From: Mangrovimicrobium sediminis
GTDB taxonomy: Bacteria > Pseudomonadota > Gammaproteobacteria > Pseudomonadales > Halieaceae
NCBI RefSeq assembly: GCF_004745945.1
Contig: NZ_SRLE01000002.1
Location: 186,001 to 250,000, forward strand
Direction of reading: 5' to 3'
DNA: 64,000 nt
Made by a program: the position numbers and the translations under genes. Under the pieces are notes generated by a model, which saw nothing but the letters and a program-made list of their open reading frames with translations, ran no database searches and had not been told where the DNA came from. The stretch's first letter is position 1; the number at the start of each line of letters is the position of its first letter. Positions 53,015-61,856 of the stretch are shown piece after piece.

Positions 53015-55836
53015 AGTCCCAGCTCCCGGCGGAACCACGCACGGCGCCAGCGACGCATCAACCAGGCGACGATACCGATCAGCGCCAGCCAGCCGACCGC
53101 GGCGCCGTAGTTGGCCAGTTCCAGGGCCAGGCGCATGCGCTGCTCCATCGGCGGCAGCGTGCGATTGAAGTGCGCGCGGGCGCGAATCTGCAGGAAGCGC
53201 TCTTCCTGCAGCGCCCAGTCCAGAGTGTTGTTGAACAACTGGATGGGCCCCAGGTACTGGTTGCCCGAGGCGCGCACCTGGGCACCCAGCACGCGGTCGC
53301 TGAGGAAATCATTGGACGGGTAGACAATCAGCCGCGCCGATTCCGGGGAGTGACGCACGAAGCCGTGGGCCGCTGCAGTGGTGCCGGGCAACTGCGCGAG
53401 CGCCGCGGGGGGCTGGCTGAAAAACGAACTGAAGCGGCCCTGTAAAGATGCACCCAGCAACTCGCGCCGGGTCTGCTCCGGCGCCGGCCAGCTGCTGTCC
53501 TGCTGCGGGGTGATGTCCCGTTCGTCGCTGGCCCAGGCCTCGCGGCTGCTCGTCAGCAGCCGGGTCAGGCGCACCCCTGCGGGCGGCTCAATCCTGAGCG
53601 GCGAGGCCCAGGCCATGGTCACCTGCGGCAGGTTGCGGCTCACCGGGTGGTCCGCCAGCCCGTCCTCGCGAATGTCGATGAAATACGGATAACCGACAAT
53701 CTGTACGTCGCGGAACTCGTAGTCGCCGGTCACCCGGCGTACCGGAGCCGGGAAGTTGGCGTGGCGCTTGTCGAGTACCAGGCTGTCGCCGATGCTCACC
53801 CCGAGGTGCTTGAGCCAGGCCTTGAGGCCGTTGCGCCGACGCTGCATGTCCAGGCCGCTGTCGTCCGGTTGTACGCTCCACGGCGAAGTGGCCAGGATTA
53901 CCGTGCCGCCGCGCATCAGGAACTGGTCGAGGGCGAAGATCGCGGTCTCGCCCAGTTGCTGCGGCGCAATTACCACCAGCACGTCCGCCTCCGGGCTGAC
54001 CGTGCCGTCCGCGAGGTCTTCCAGCAGCAGGCTGTGGTCGCGGGTGATGGTCTCCTGCAGGGTATTGAACGCCGGCCCGCCCAGCCCCTGGCGGGCGACC
54101 TCCGGGGTCACCCGGGGGGCGGACAGCGCGACACTCCTGGTGAAATTGTGGGCGAAGCGCTTGAGGCCGGCGTCCAGCACCTGGCGGAAATCGTCCGGGT
54201 CGAACTCGCCGGTGGGCAGGCGCACCACCTGTTGGGAATCGGCCAGGGTGAGGTAGAAGAAAAAGCTGCGCTCCTCGTCCAGCGGGTCGCGCATGGGGGC
54301 GAAGCCCCAGTCCTGTTCGATACGCTGCGCCAGTTCCCCGTTGCCCTGTTCCGGCGGCAGGAAGCGGTAGCTGAACTTGCCGCCGGAGGCCTCCGCCGCG
54401 CGGCGCAGGGGGTCTTCGATGGCCTCGCGGTAGGCGAGCAGTTCGTCGGGCAGCTGCGCCGGGCTGGAGACATAGCCGATGAACTCCACCGGTTCATCGA
54501 TGCCCGCGAACAGGTCGCCGCCCGCGCGGTAGTTGTACAGCACGTCGCGAATCGCACGGGTGATGTCGTACTCGGGGTTGCGCAGCTGCACTTCCGGCTG
54601 GCCGCTGGCCGCGGTGCGCATCTCGATGAGTTCGGCAAAGCTCAGCACCTTGTACTCGGAAACATACTGCACCAGCACGTGGAAGTAGGCGTTGACCAGG
54701 GCCGTCTGGTAGCGGTCCGCCACCTGTATCGGGGTGGCCTTGATGCCGTAGCGCTCGTTGGCCTCCTGCTCCAGTTCCGGGTCCTGCGCGGGGTCGACGA
54801 ATTCCACGCGCACGTTGCCGCGACCGGCCGAGGCGTACTCCTGGATAAGGTCCTTCAACTGCGGTTCCAGCGGCGCCAGCAGCGGGTGGTTGCGGGCGCT
54901 GAAATAGCCGCGGATCAGCAGCGGTTCGCGCAGGTGGGTCACCAGTTCGCGGCTGGCGTCGGAGATCGAGTACAGGCGTCCCTGGGTGACATCGATGCGC
55001 AGGTTGGCGACGCGGTCCAGCCACAGGTTGGCGGCCAGCAGGTTGGCGAGCAGCAGCAGGATGCCCAGTCGCCAGTGGCGCTGGCGCGGGGTGGTGGCCA
55101 GGCGCGCCCAGCCCTCGCGTTCCAGCGAGTAGATGCTGAGGCCGAGAAAGCCGCAGCTCAGGCTCAGGTAGTAGACCAGGTCGCGCACGTCGATAACGCC
55201 GCGGGTGATGCTGGCGAAACGCGAGCCGCTGCCCAGGCGGCGCAGGGTCTCGGCGCCCTCGGCGGAGAAAAAACCGGTGAACAGGCCGCTGCCCAGCAGG
55301 TACAGCGCGCCGCACAGGGCGACGCTGCCGATCAGGCTGACGATGGCGTTGTCGGTGCGCGCGGAGACGAACAGGCCGATGCTGATATAGGCGGCGCCGA
55401 GCAGTGCGCTGGCGAGGTAGCCGGCGAGCACCGGGCCCCAGTCGAGGTCGGCGATCGCGGCCACCGTCAGCGGCAGCGGCGCGGTGGCCGCAAGCGCCAG
55501 CAACAGCAGGAACTCGCAGGCGTAGAATTTGCCCAGGGCGAAACGCCACAGGGCGCTGGGCTGCACCAGCACGTGTTCCAGGGTGCCGCTGCGCCGCTCC
55601 TCGCTCCAGGTGCGCATGGTGATGGCGCTGCACAGGAAGATCAGCAGTACCGGCATCCACTCAAACAGCGGGCGCACGTCGGCGATGTTGCGGGCGAAGA
55701 AGGATTCCGCCCAGAACACGATGAACAGGCAGGCGCCGGCGAACGCGGCGAGGAACAGCCAAGCCACCGGCGAGCCGAAGAACAGCCCCAGTTCCTTGCG
55801 CAGCAGGCGGCGCGCGACCGGCCTAGTGACCAGCAT
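53011..55836 (-). CDS. ABC permease fused to GldG-like periplasmic domain (GldF-GldG fusion)
   Basis: A 941-residue fusion. Residues about 1-260 are a six-helix ABC-2 permease like GldF (VARRLLRKELGLFFGSPVAWLFLAAF, SEERRSGTLEHVLVQP). From about 275 a GldG-like part follows: a membrane helix (LGILLLLANLLAANLW), NLRIDVTQGRLYSISDASRELVTHLREPLLIRGYFS, the ABC-type-uncharacterised domain with DVLVVIAPQQLGETAIFALDQFLMRGGTVILA, and a C-terminal membrane helix. Start ATG 55836 overlaps the ATPase gene by 14 bases. In Bacteroidota GldFG with GldA is linked to gliding; here no gliding genes are present. Confidence 0.88.
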   Translation of the reverse strand: MLVTRPVARRLLRKELGLFFGSPVAWLFLAAFAGACLFIVFWAESFFARNIADVRPLFEWMPVLLIFLCSAITMRTWSEERRSGTLEHVLVQPSALWRFALGKFYACEFLLLLALAATAPLPLTVAAIADLDWGPVLAGYLASALLGAAYISIGLFVSARTDNAIVSLIGSVALCGALYLLGSGLFTGFFSAEGAETLRRLGSGSRFASITRGVIDVRDLVYYLSLSCGFLGLSIYSLEREGWARLATTPRQRHWRLGILLLLANLLAANLWLDRVANLRIDVTQGRLYSISDASRELVTHLREPLLIRGYFSARNHPLLAPLEPQLKDLIQEYASAGRGNVRVEFVDPAQDPELEQEANERYGIKATPIQVADRYQTALVNAYFHVLVQYVSEYKVLSFAELIEMRTAASGQPEVQLRNPEYDITRAIRDVLYNYRAGGDLFAGIDEPVEFIGYVSSPAQLPDELLAYREAIEDPLRRAAEASGGKFSYRFLPPEQGNGELAQRIEQDWGFAPMRDPLDEERSFFFYLTLADSQQVVRLPTGEFDPDDFRQVLDAGLKRFAHNFTRSVALSAPRVTPEVARQGLGGPAFNTLQETITRDHSLLLEDLADGTVSPEADVLVVIAPQQLGETAIFALDQFLMRGGTVILATSPWSVQPDDSGLDMQRRRNGLKAWLKHLGVSIGDSLVLDKRHANFPAPVRRVTGDYEFRDVQIVGYPYFIDIREDGLADHPVSRNLPQVTMAWASPLRIEPPAGVRLTRLLTSSREAWASDERDITPQQDSSWPAPEQTRRELLGASLQGRFSSFFSQPPAALAQLPGTTAAAHGFVRHSPESARLIVYPSNDFLSDRVLGAQVRASGNQYLGPIQLFNNTLDWALQEERFLQIRARAHFNRTLPPMEQRMRLALELANYGAAVGWLALIGIVAWLMRRWRRAWFRRELGL

Positions 55837-56758
55837 CGCCGATGACCTCGCGGAACACGTCTTCCAGGTGGCGACCGGAGTTTTCCAGCCGATACAGGCG
55901 CGCCCCGGAGTTGTACACGCAGTCCGAGACCAGCCCGGCGACCGTTTCGGCATCCGCGTCCGCGGTCAGTTCCAGGCGCCAGGACTGGCTGTGCTCGTCC
56001 TCCTCCAGCGGGCGCACCGAATCGATGCCGGGCAGGGCCTGCAGGATGGAATACAGTTCCGGCGCGCCGTGGTCCGTGCGCAGGTGCAACTCGGCGCAGC
56101 GGCGCAGGTCCGCCAGCGGGCGATCCAGGGCCAACTGGCCGTTGCGCAGGATCAGCACGCGGTCACACACCGCCTCCACCTCCTGCATGATATGGGTGGA
56201 GACGATTACCGTGGCGCGCCGCGCCAGCTGCCCGATCAGTTCGCGCATGTGTTCGGTCTGGTGCGGGTCCAGGCCGTTGGTGGGCTCGTCGAGAATCAGG
56301 TAGCGCGGCCGGCCGAGCAGGGCCTGGGCCACGCCCACGCGCTGTTTCTGGCCGCGCGACAGGCGCCCGATATTGTCCAGGGCGTGCTCCTGCATTTCAG
56401 TGGCGTAGAGTGCCTCGCGGATGCTGCGCACGCGTGCTTCGCCGCCGATGCCCTTGATCGTCGCGACATAGTGCAGGTAGTCGGCGACGTACATTTCCGG
56501 GTAGATCGGCAGGTTCTCCGGCAGGTAGCCGAGCTGGCGCTGGATGCAATAGGCGTTCTGGCCGAGCTTCTCGCCATCCACGCTGATCTCGCCGGTGGTC
56601 GGCTCCAGGTAGCCGCTGAGCATGCGCATGATGGTGGTCTTGCCCGCCCCGTTGGGGCCAAGCAGGCCAACCACCTCGTTGTCGCGGATGGTGAAGGACA
56701 CGTTGGACACTGCGGTATTGCGGCCGAACCGCCGGGTCAGGTGCGAGGCTTCGATCAT
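55823..56758 (-). CDS. ABC transporter ATP-binding protein (GldA-like)
   Basis: A 311-residue ATPase: Walker A GPNGAGKTT, signature LSRGQKQRVGVAQALLG, Walker B YLILDEPTNGLDP, and switch His in VIVSTHIMQEVEAV. A C-terminal extension of about 90 residues is typical of the GldA/CcmA-like group. It is the first gene of a three-gene unit with the fused permease and the DUF4340 protein. The exported or organised substrate is unknown. Confidence 0.92.
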   Translation of the reverse strand: MIEASHLTRRFGRNTAVSNVSFTIRDNEVVGLLGPNGAGKTTIMRMLSGYLEPTTGEISVDGEKLGQNAYCIQRQLGYLPENLPIYPEMYVADYLHYVATIKGIGGEARVRSIREALYATEMQEHALDNIGRLSRGQKQRVGVAQALLGRPRYLILDEPTNGLDPHQTEHMRELIGQLARRATVIVSTHIMQEVEAVCDRVLILRNGQLALDRPLADLRRCAELHLRTDHGAPELYSILQALPGIDSVRPLEEDEHSQSWRLELTADADAETVAGLVSDCVYNSGARLYRLENSGRHLEDVFREVIGDAGH

Positions 56759-56779
56759 GGTGGCGGTGATTCCGCTGGC

Positions 56780-58141
56780 TCAGTCCTCGGTCCAGGGCTC
56801 GCGCATGGTGACGAATTCCTCGGCGGCGGTGGGGTGGATGCCGATGGTGGCGTCGAACACCGCCTTGGTGGCACCCGCCTTCATGGCGATGGCGATACCC
56901 TGCATGATCTCGCCGGCATCGGGCCCGACCATGTGCACCCCGACTACCCGGTCGCTGGCCTTGTCCACCAGCATTTTCATCAGGCTGCGCTCGTCGCGTC
57001 CGGACAGGGTGTGCTTCATCGGCTTGAAAGTGCTCTTGTACACCACGATCTCGCCGAAGCGCGCGCGGGCCTCCTCCTCGGTAAAACCGACGGTGCCGAT
57101 ATTCGGCTGGCAGAACACCGCGGTGGGAATGAAGTCGTATTCCGGTGCGGCGTCCAGGCCGCCGAATTCGCGACGGGCGAAGGCCATGCCCTCAGCCAGG
57201 GCGACGGGGGTGAGTTCCATGCCGCCGGTGACGTCGCCGAGGGCGTAGATGTTCGGTTCGCTGGTCTGGAAGTGCTCGTTGACAGCGATATAGCCGGCGT
57301 CGGTGAGTTTGACGTCGACATTTTCCAGGCCGAGGTCCTGCAGGTGGGGCCGGCGGCCGGTGGCGTAGAGCACCGCGTCCGCCTCCAACTGGCTGCCGTC
57401 GTTGAGCAGGACGTGCAGGCCGCCGGGGCCGCGCGCGATGCTCTCTACTTCGGTCTCGAAGCGCAGGTCGACGCCGCTGCCGGCGATCTCGCGGGCGGCG
57501 TGGGCGCGGATGTCCGCGTCGAAGCCGCGCAGGAACAGCGGGCCGCGGTAGAGCTGGGTGACCTCCGCGCCGAGGCCGTTGAAGATGCCGGCGAACTCCA
57601 CGGCGATATAACCGCCGCCGACCACCACCAGCCGCCGCGGGAACTCCTCGAGGTCGAAGATCTCGTTGGAGGTGATGGCGAATTCGCTGCCGGGAAACGC
57701 GGGAACATGTGGCCAGCCGCCGGTGGCGATAAGCATCTTGTCTGCTGTCATGCGCCGCCCGTCGACGTCCACCGTGTGCGCATCCACGAGGCGCGCGCGG
57801 CCGTCGATGAGCTCGGCGTTGGCGCCGTCCAGGATGCGGCGGTACACCGCGTTGAGGCGCGAGATCTCCTGGCGCTTGTTGTCGCGCAGCGTGGCCCAGT
57901 CGAACGCGGGCTGGCCGGTTTCCCAGCCGAAGCCCTGGGCGTCGGTGAAAGCCTTGCCGAACTCCGCGGCGTAAACATAGAGCTTTTTCGGTACGCAGCC
58001 GACGTTGACGCAGGTGCCCCCCATGTAGCGATCCTCCGCCACCGCAACGCGGGCACCGAAGCCGGAGGCCATGCGGCCGGCGCGCACACCGCCGGAACCT
58101 GCGCCGATGACGAAGAGGTCGTAGTCGTAGCTGGACACCAT
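56780..58141 (-). CDS. gorA: Glutathione-disulfide reductase
   Basis: An FAD enzyme of 453 residues that keeps glutathione reduced with NADPH. Landmarks are the FAD-binding [14 protein letters not shown], the redox-active pair [13 protein letters not shown], the NAD(P)-binding [11 protein letters not shown] with a downstream basic residue pattern, the second FAD site [10 protein letters not shown], and the dimer-interface [16 protein letters not shown] with the catalytic His. The two cysteines are intact. It is divergent from the DUF481 gene and lies 22 bases upstream of the ABC unit on the same strand. Confidence 0.94.
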   Translation of the reverse strand: MVSSYDYDLFVIGAGSGGVRAGRMASGFGARVAVAEDRYMGGTCVNVGCVPKKLYVYAAEFGKAFTDAQGFGWETGQPAFDWATLRDNKRQEISRLNAVYRRILDGANAELIDGRARLVDAHTVDVDGRRMTADKMLIATGGWPHVPAFPGSEFAITSNEIFDLEEFPRRLVVVGGGYIAVEFAGIFNGLGAEVTQLYRGPLFLRGFDADIRAHAAREIAGSGVDLRFETEVESIARGPGGLHVLLNDGSQLEADAVLYATGRRPHLQDLGLENVDVKLTDAGYIAVNEHFQTSEPNIYALGDVTGGMELTPVALAEGMAFARREFGGLDAAPEYDFIPTAVFCQPNIGTVGFTEEEARARFGEIVVYKSTFKPMKHTLSGRDERSLMKMLVDKASDRVVGVHMVGPDAGEIMQGIAIAMKAGATKAVFDATIGIHPTAAEEFVTMREPWTED

Positions 58142-58233
58142 CTGTCTCCCTGGATTTGGCGGGCCGCGCTTGTCCGGGCCCCTGAATGACAGCCGACAGT
58201 CTAGCAGCCGGGGCGCCTCCCCTGAACTGTCAG

Positions 58234-58272
58234 CGCCTTTTACACGTACAGAGGTTTTTACTTGTAAAGGCG
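58234..58272. promoter_or_regulatory. Inverted repeat in the gorA / DUF481 divergent promoter
   Basis: CGCCTTTTACA (58234-58244) and TGTAAAGGCG (58263-58272) are complementary apart from one bulged T, around an 18-base centre. The repeat lies between the two divergent start codons. It could be an operator or a hairpin in the leader; no regulator can be named. Confidence 0.5.
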
Positions 58273-58376
58273 GGCGGGGCGGCTACCATTAGCACTCCGC
58301 GGATTCTGACGCCGGAGGCCAGTGCGCTTTCGGGGGTTTTTATTGGCAGTGAACAGGTACGGGAACGGGTAAGAAT

Positions 58377-59420
58377 ATGAAGCGTATGATTCCAGGATTG
58401 ATGATCTCCTGCGCCCTGGCGCTGGGTGCCGGCTTAGCCTCGGCCGAGGATGCAGCGCCTGCGGCGGACGAGATCCTGCTGCTGGACGGCTCGAAGATCA
58501 TCGGCAAGGTCGTCGATGCGCGCGACGGCGCCGTGAAGGTGGAAACCGGTTTTGCCGGCACCATCTCCATTCCGCTGGACCAGGTGGTTTCGGTCAAGTC
58601 CTCGGCGCCGGCGGTCATGGAACTGACTGACGAGACAGTGATCGAGGGCCAGCCCCTGCTGGTCGAGGACCAGCAACTGCAGGTCACCGACAACAGCGGT
58701 AATATCCGCGAAGTGGAGCTGGGGGAACTGCTGCTGGTCAACCCCGAGCCCTGGGAACTTGGCCTGGGTTACAAGTGGACTGGCCTTGCCAACCTGGCCA
58801 TGACCCTGCAGCGCGGCAACACCGATACCGACGAGCTGGACTACAAGCTGGAATCGGTGTGGCGCAGCGAGCGCGACCGCTACACGCTGAAGTTCAACGG
58901 CGAGCAGGACGAGACCAACAATATCAAGAACGCCGACAACTGGAGCGCCCTGGGCAAGTACGACTACTTCTTCGACGGCCCCACCTACGGCGGCATCAAG
59001 GTCTCCGCGGAATCCGACAAGTTCGCGGACCTCGACCTGCGCTACTACATCGGCCCCTATATCGGACGCGAGTTCTACACCGAGCCCGCGTTCACGATGT
59101 CCGCGGAAATCGGCCTGTCCTATGTCAACGAGGACTACATCGTCGCCGACGACAACGACTACCCCGGCGCCACCTGGGGTATCGACATGACCAGCGACTA
59201 TCTCGGCGGCGATTCGCGCCTGTACTTCAACCAGCTGGGTATCTGGGACCTGCAGGAGACTTCCGACGTGGTGATCAACACCACCTTCGGCCTGGCCTTC
59301 CCGCTGCTGTGGAATTTCGAGGCGGCGGCCGAGGTCAAGCTGGAGTACGACTCCGGCGCACCGGAGGATATCGAGGAACTCGACCAGACCTACTCGCTGC
59401 GCCTGGGTTACACCTGGTAA
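58377..59420 (+). CDS. DUF481 outer-membrane protein with N-terminal SH3/LSm-like domain
   Basis: A 347-residue exported protein: signal peptide (MISCALALGAGLASA), an N-terminal domain resembling short SH3/LSm sequences (EILLLDGSKIIGKVVDARDGAVKVETGFAGTISIPLDQVVSV, about 27-80), and a C-terminal DUF481/YdiY-like beta-barrel (GLGYKWTGLANLAMTLQRGNTDTDELDYKLES to the end, LRLGYTW). DUF481 proteins are salt- or stress-induced barrels of unknown role. Coding GC is similar to the neighbours. Confidence 0.88.
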   Translation: MKRMIPGLMISCALALGAGLASAEDAAPAADEILLLDGSKIIGKVVDARDGAVKVETGFAGTISIPLDQVVSVKSSAPAVMELTDETVIEGQPLLVEDQQLQVTDNSGNIREVELGELLLVNPEPWELGLGYKWTGLANLAMTLQRGNTDTDELDYKLESVWRSERDRYTLKFNGEQDETNNIKNADNWSALGKYDYFFDGPTYGGIKVSAESDKFADLDLRYYIGPYIGREFYTEPAFTMSAEIGLSYVNEDYIVADDNDYPGATWGIDMTSDYLGGDSRLYFNQLGIWDLQETSDVVINTTFGLAFPLLWNFEAAAEVKLEYDSGAPEDIEELDQTYSLRLGYTW

Positions 59421-59430
59421 ACGCGGTCGC

Positions 59431-59453
59431 TGGCCGGTCGCTGCCCGGCCAGG
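59431..59453. terminator. Hairpin between convergent DUF481 and DAHP synthase genes
   Basis: CTGGCCGG / CCGGCCAG with a seven-base loop lies in the 39-base gap between the two convergent stops. There is no U-tract on either side, so terminator function is only likely from position. Confidence 0.4.
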
Positions 59454-59459
59454 TCGATA

Positions 59460-60515
59460 TCAACTGCGTGCCATGCGCACCGCCGCTGCCAGTTGCTCCA
59501 GCAGGGGCACGGTATCCGCCAGCGACAGGCAGGCGTCGGTGATGCTCTGGCCGTAGACCAGCTCGCGGCCGGGCACCACGTCCTGCCGCCCCTCGCGCAG
59601 GTGGCTCTCCAGCATCACGCCGCGAATCGCCTGCTCGCCCCCCTGGATCTGCTCACACAGGCTGGACATGACCTGCGCCTGGCGGCGCGGGTCCTTCTCG
59701 CTGTTGCCGTGGCTGCAATCGACGATCAGTGCCGCCGGCAGGTCCGCCCGGGCCAGCGCTGTGGCCGCCGCGCGCACCGCGGCTGGGGTGTAGTTGGGGC
59801 CGGTCTCGCGGCCGCCGCGCAGTATCAGGTAGCCGTGCGGGTTGCCGCTGGATTCGAGGATCGCCGGGGTGCCCTCCTTGGTGAGGGAGGCAAACCAGTG
59901 GCCGTGCCGCGCGCTGCGAATGGCGTCGATGGCGACATCCACCTGGCCATTGGTGCCATTCTTGAAGCCCACCGGCATGGACAGGCCCGAGGCCAGCTCG
60001 CGGTGGATCTGGCTCTCCACGGTGCGCGCACCGATGGCGCCGAAGCTCACCAGTTCGGCGTAATACTGCCCGAGCGTGGTATCCAGGAATTCGCTGGCCG
60101 CCGGCAGGCCCAGTTCGGCCACTTCCAGCAGTACCCGGCGCGCCAGGTGCAGTCCGCGATTGATGTGGAAACTGCCGTCCAGGTCCGGGTCGTTGATCAG
60201 GCCCTTCCAGCCGACCACCGTGCGCGGCTTTTCGAAATACACGCGCAGGATGGGCAGGACCGCGTCTGCCAGCGGCGCGCAAGCGGCCTGCAACTGGGCG
60301 GCGAAATCGAGCAGCGCGCGAGGGTCGTGCACCGAGCACGGCCCGACGATGGCTACCACGCGCGGGTCCTCGCCGCTGAGGATGGCCTCGGCCTGCCGCC
60401 TGCCGCCGGTCACGGTGGCCGCGGCGGTCTCGCCCAGGGGCAGTTCCTCGGCGAGCACCCAGGGCGTGATCAGTGGGCGGGCGCCGTTGATGCGGATATC
60501 GTCAGTGCTGTGCAT
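59460..60515 (-). CDS. 3-deoxy-7-phosphoheptulonate synthase (class I DAHP synthase)
   Basis: It condenses PEP and erythrose 4-phosphate in the first step of the shikimate pathway. The 351 residues carry the class I signatures AIVGPCSVHDPRALLDFAAQL, VYFEKPRTVVGWKGLINDPDLDGSF, GARTVESQIHRELASGLSMPVGFKNGT, RGGRETGPNY, VDCSHGNSEKDP, and GVMLESHL. The class is that of E. coli AroF/AroG/AroH; which amino acid inhibits it cannot be judged by eye. It is monocistronic and convergent with the DUF481 gene. Confidence 0.95.
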   Translation of the reverse strand: MHSTDDIRINGARPLITPWVLAEELPLGETAAATVTGGRRQAEAILSGEDPRVVAIVGPCSVHDPRALLDFAAQLQAACAPLADAVLPILRVYFEKPRTVVGWKGLINDPDLDGSFHINRGLHLARRVLLEVAELGLPAASEFLDTTLGQYYAELVSFGAIGARTVESQIHRELASGLSMPVGFKNGTNGQVDVAIDAIRSARHGHWFASLTKEGTPAILESSGNPHGYLILRGGRETGPNYTPAAVRAAATALARADLPAALIVDCSHGNSEKDPRRQAQVMSSLCEQIQGGEQAIRGVMLESHLREGRQDVVPGRELVYGQSITDACLSLADTVPLLEQLAAAVRMARS

Positions 60516-60570
60516 GGTTGGTCTTCTTCAGTGTTCTCCATGCCACGCAGAGCGTTTTCTGCGGGCAATA

Positions 60571-60596
60571 AAAAAGGGCGACCCGGTCGCCCTTTG
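60571..60596 (-). terminator. Intrinsic terminator of the zinc-ribbon gene
   Basis: On the minus strand the stem GGGCGAC / GTCGCCC with a short CGG loop is followed by TTTTTT. It lies 20 bases after the stop of the gene at 60616-61032 and just upstream of the DAHP synthase gene on the same strand. Confidence 0.82.
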
Positions 60597-60615
60597 CGCA
60601 CGGTGCCTGCCGGGT

Positions 60616-61032
60616 TCAGCGGGCGCCGCGGATCAGGCTGCGGAACCAGTCGGCCCAGGTCTCGTGCTTGTAGTCGGTAAATTCACCGGCGTCCATGAAC
60701 ATGCCGTGGTCCGGGCACTCTTCGAACCAGATGTGTGGCTGCTTCGGGTCCGAGCGCTTTTCCATGTCCTTACCGCAGCGCGGGCAGGCGACGTCTTCCA
60801 CCGCGTCCCACTTGCGTCCCTCGGTCTTGGCGCCGAGGTCCAGGGCGTCGCCCATCCACTTGCCCTTGAGGGCATCGGCCTCGCCGGTGTCGAACCACAG
60901 GCCCTGGCAGTGGCTGCAGCGGTCGATTGTGACCTCGCCATAGGTGACTTCGTTCATGCCGTGCCCGCACTTGGGACACTTGATACTGTGTTCTTCGGGG
61001 TTGAATTCCATCTGGATTTCCCTGTGATTCAT
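60616..61032 (-). CDS. Zinc-ribbon (zf-TFIIB type) protein
   Basis: A 138-residue protein with two zinc-ribbon-like motifs. The first is IKCPKCGHGM...IDRCSHCQGLWFD, a good match to the zf-TFIIB family with its Trp-Phe-Asp ending. The second, less regular, is VACPRCGKDM...FEECPDHGMFMDAGEF. The C-terminus ends WFRSLIRGAR. The family occurs in bacteria without a fixed role. ATG 61032 has no strong ribosome site; a second in-frame ATG lies seven codons downstream. Confidence 0.85.
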   Translation of the reverse strand: MNHREIQMEFNPEEHSIKCPKCGHGMNEVTYGEVTIDRCSHCQGLWFDTGEADALKGKWMGDALDLGAKTEGRKWDAVEDVACPRCGKDMEKRSDPKQPHIWFEECPDHGMFMDAGEFTDYKHETWADWFRSLIRGAR

Positions 61033-61223
61033 GCTGTTGTGGGGCGCCGGGCCCGCGCCGCCGCCGAGCGGGGCGCTTCGAGTCTAGACCAATCCGTTGT
61101 CGGTGTCCCGTGCGCGGCGCCGCCGTCAGTGAACCGTTTCCAGTGGGGCGCGCTTTGGAATTATCATACGTCGCCACACCTGTTACAAGTTTACCGCGGT
61201 AGACACCGCCCCGGAGTGCCCCG

Positions 61224-61856
61224 ATGAAACAATTGTTACCCCCGATCTGGCTCGGCACGCTGCTGCTCGCCGGCGTGGCACAGGCGCAGGACGCTGCGGG
61301 CGAACAGCGCTACGCACCGTGTGCCAGCTGTCACGGCGACGCCGCGCAGGGCGACCAGGCCCAGGGTGCGCCGCGGCTGAACCACCTCTCTGCGGTGTAT
61401 ATCACCGCCCAGCTGGAGAAATTCAGCGCCGGGCAGCGCGGCGGCGCCGACGCCTCGCCGCAGGCCCAGGCCATGGCGGCCATGGCCAGGACCCTGCCCG
61501 ACGAGCAGGCGATGCTGGAGGTGGCGGTGTACATCAGCGCCCTGGACAGCCCGGCCTCGCCGGCCACGGTTGCCGGTGACCCCGCGCTTGGGGCCGACTA
61601 CTACCGGCAATTGTGCGGCGCCTGCCACGCCGCCGGCGCAGTGGGCAACAAGGCGCTGCACTCGCCGCGGCTTGCCGGCAGCGACGACTGGTACCTGCAG
61701 GCGCAACTGGAGGCCTTTCGCAGCGGCCAGCGCGGCGCCCACCCCGATGATCGCACCGGGCGCCAGATGCGCGCCATGGCGGCGACCCTGCCCGATGACC
61801 AGGCGGTGCGCAACGTGGTCGCCTACCTGCGGGAGCTGGCGGAACCCGCCGAGTGA
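61224..61856 (+). CDS. Diheme c-type cytochrome (c4-like, two-domain)
   Basis: A 210-residue periplasmic cytochrome with a signal peptide (LLLAGVAQA) and two heme-binding motifs, CASCH and CGACH, one in each half, followed by the Met-containing tails (MAAMARTLPDEQ, MRAMAATLPDDQ). The doubled-domain layout is that of cytochrome c4, an electron carrier for oxidases or peroxidases. It overlaps the MauG-like gene by four bases (GTGA), so it is probably its electron partner. Confidence 0.92.
   Translation: MKQLLPPIWLGTLLLAGVAQAQDAAGEQRYAPCASCHGDAAQGDQAQGAPRLNHLSAVYITAQLEKFSAGQRGGADASPQAQAMAAMARTLPDEQAMLEVAVYISALDSPASPATVAGDPALGADYYRQLCGACHAAGAVGNKALHSPRLAGSDDWYLQAQLEAFRSGQRGAHPDDRTGRQMRAMAATLPDDQAVRNVVAYLRELAEPAE

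Noticed and set aside
53647-58189. Two long plus-strand frames opposite the ABC unit and gorA
   Set aside because: They are Arg/Gln/Ala-rich shadows; motifs of the minus-strand ATPase, permease and reductase are intact.
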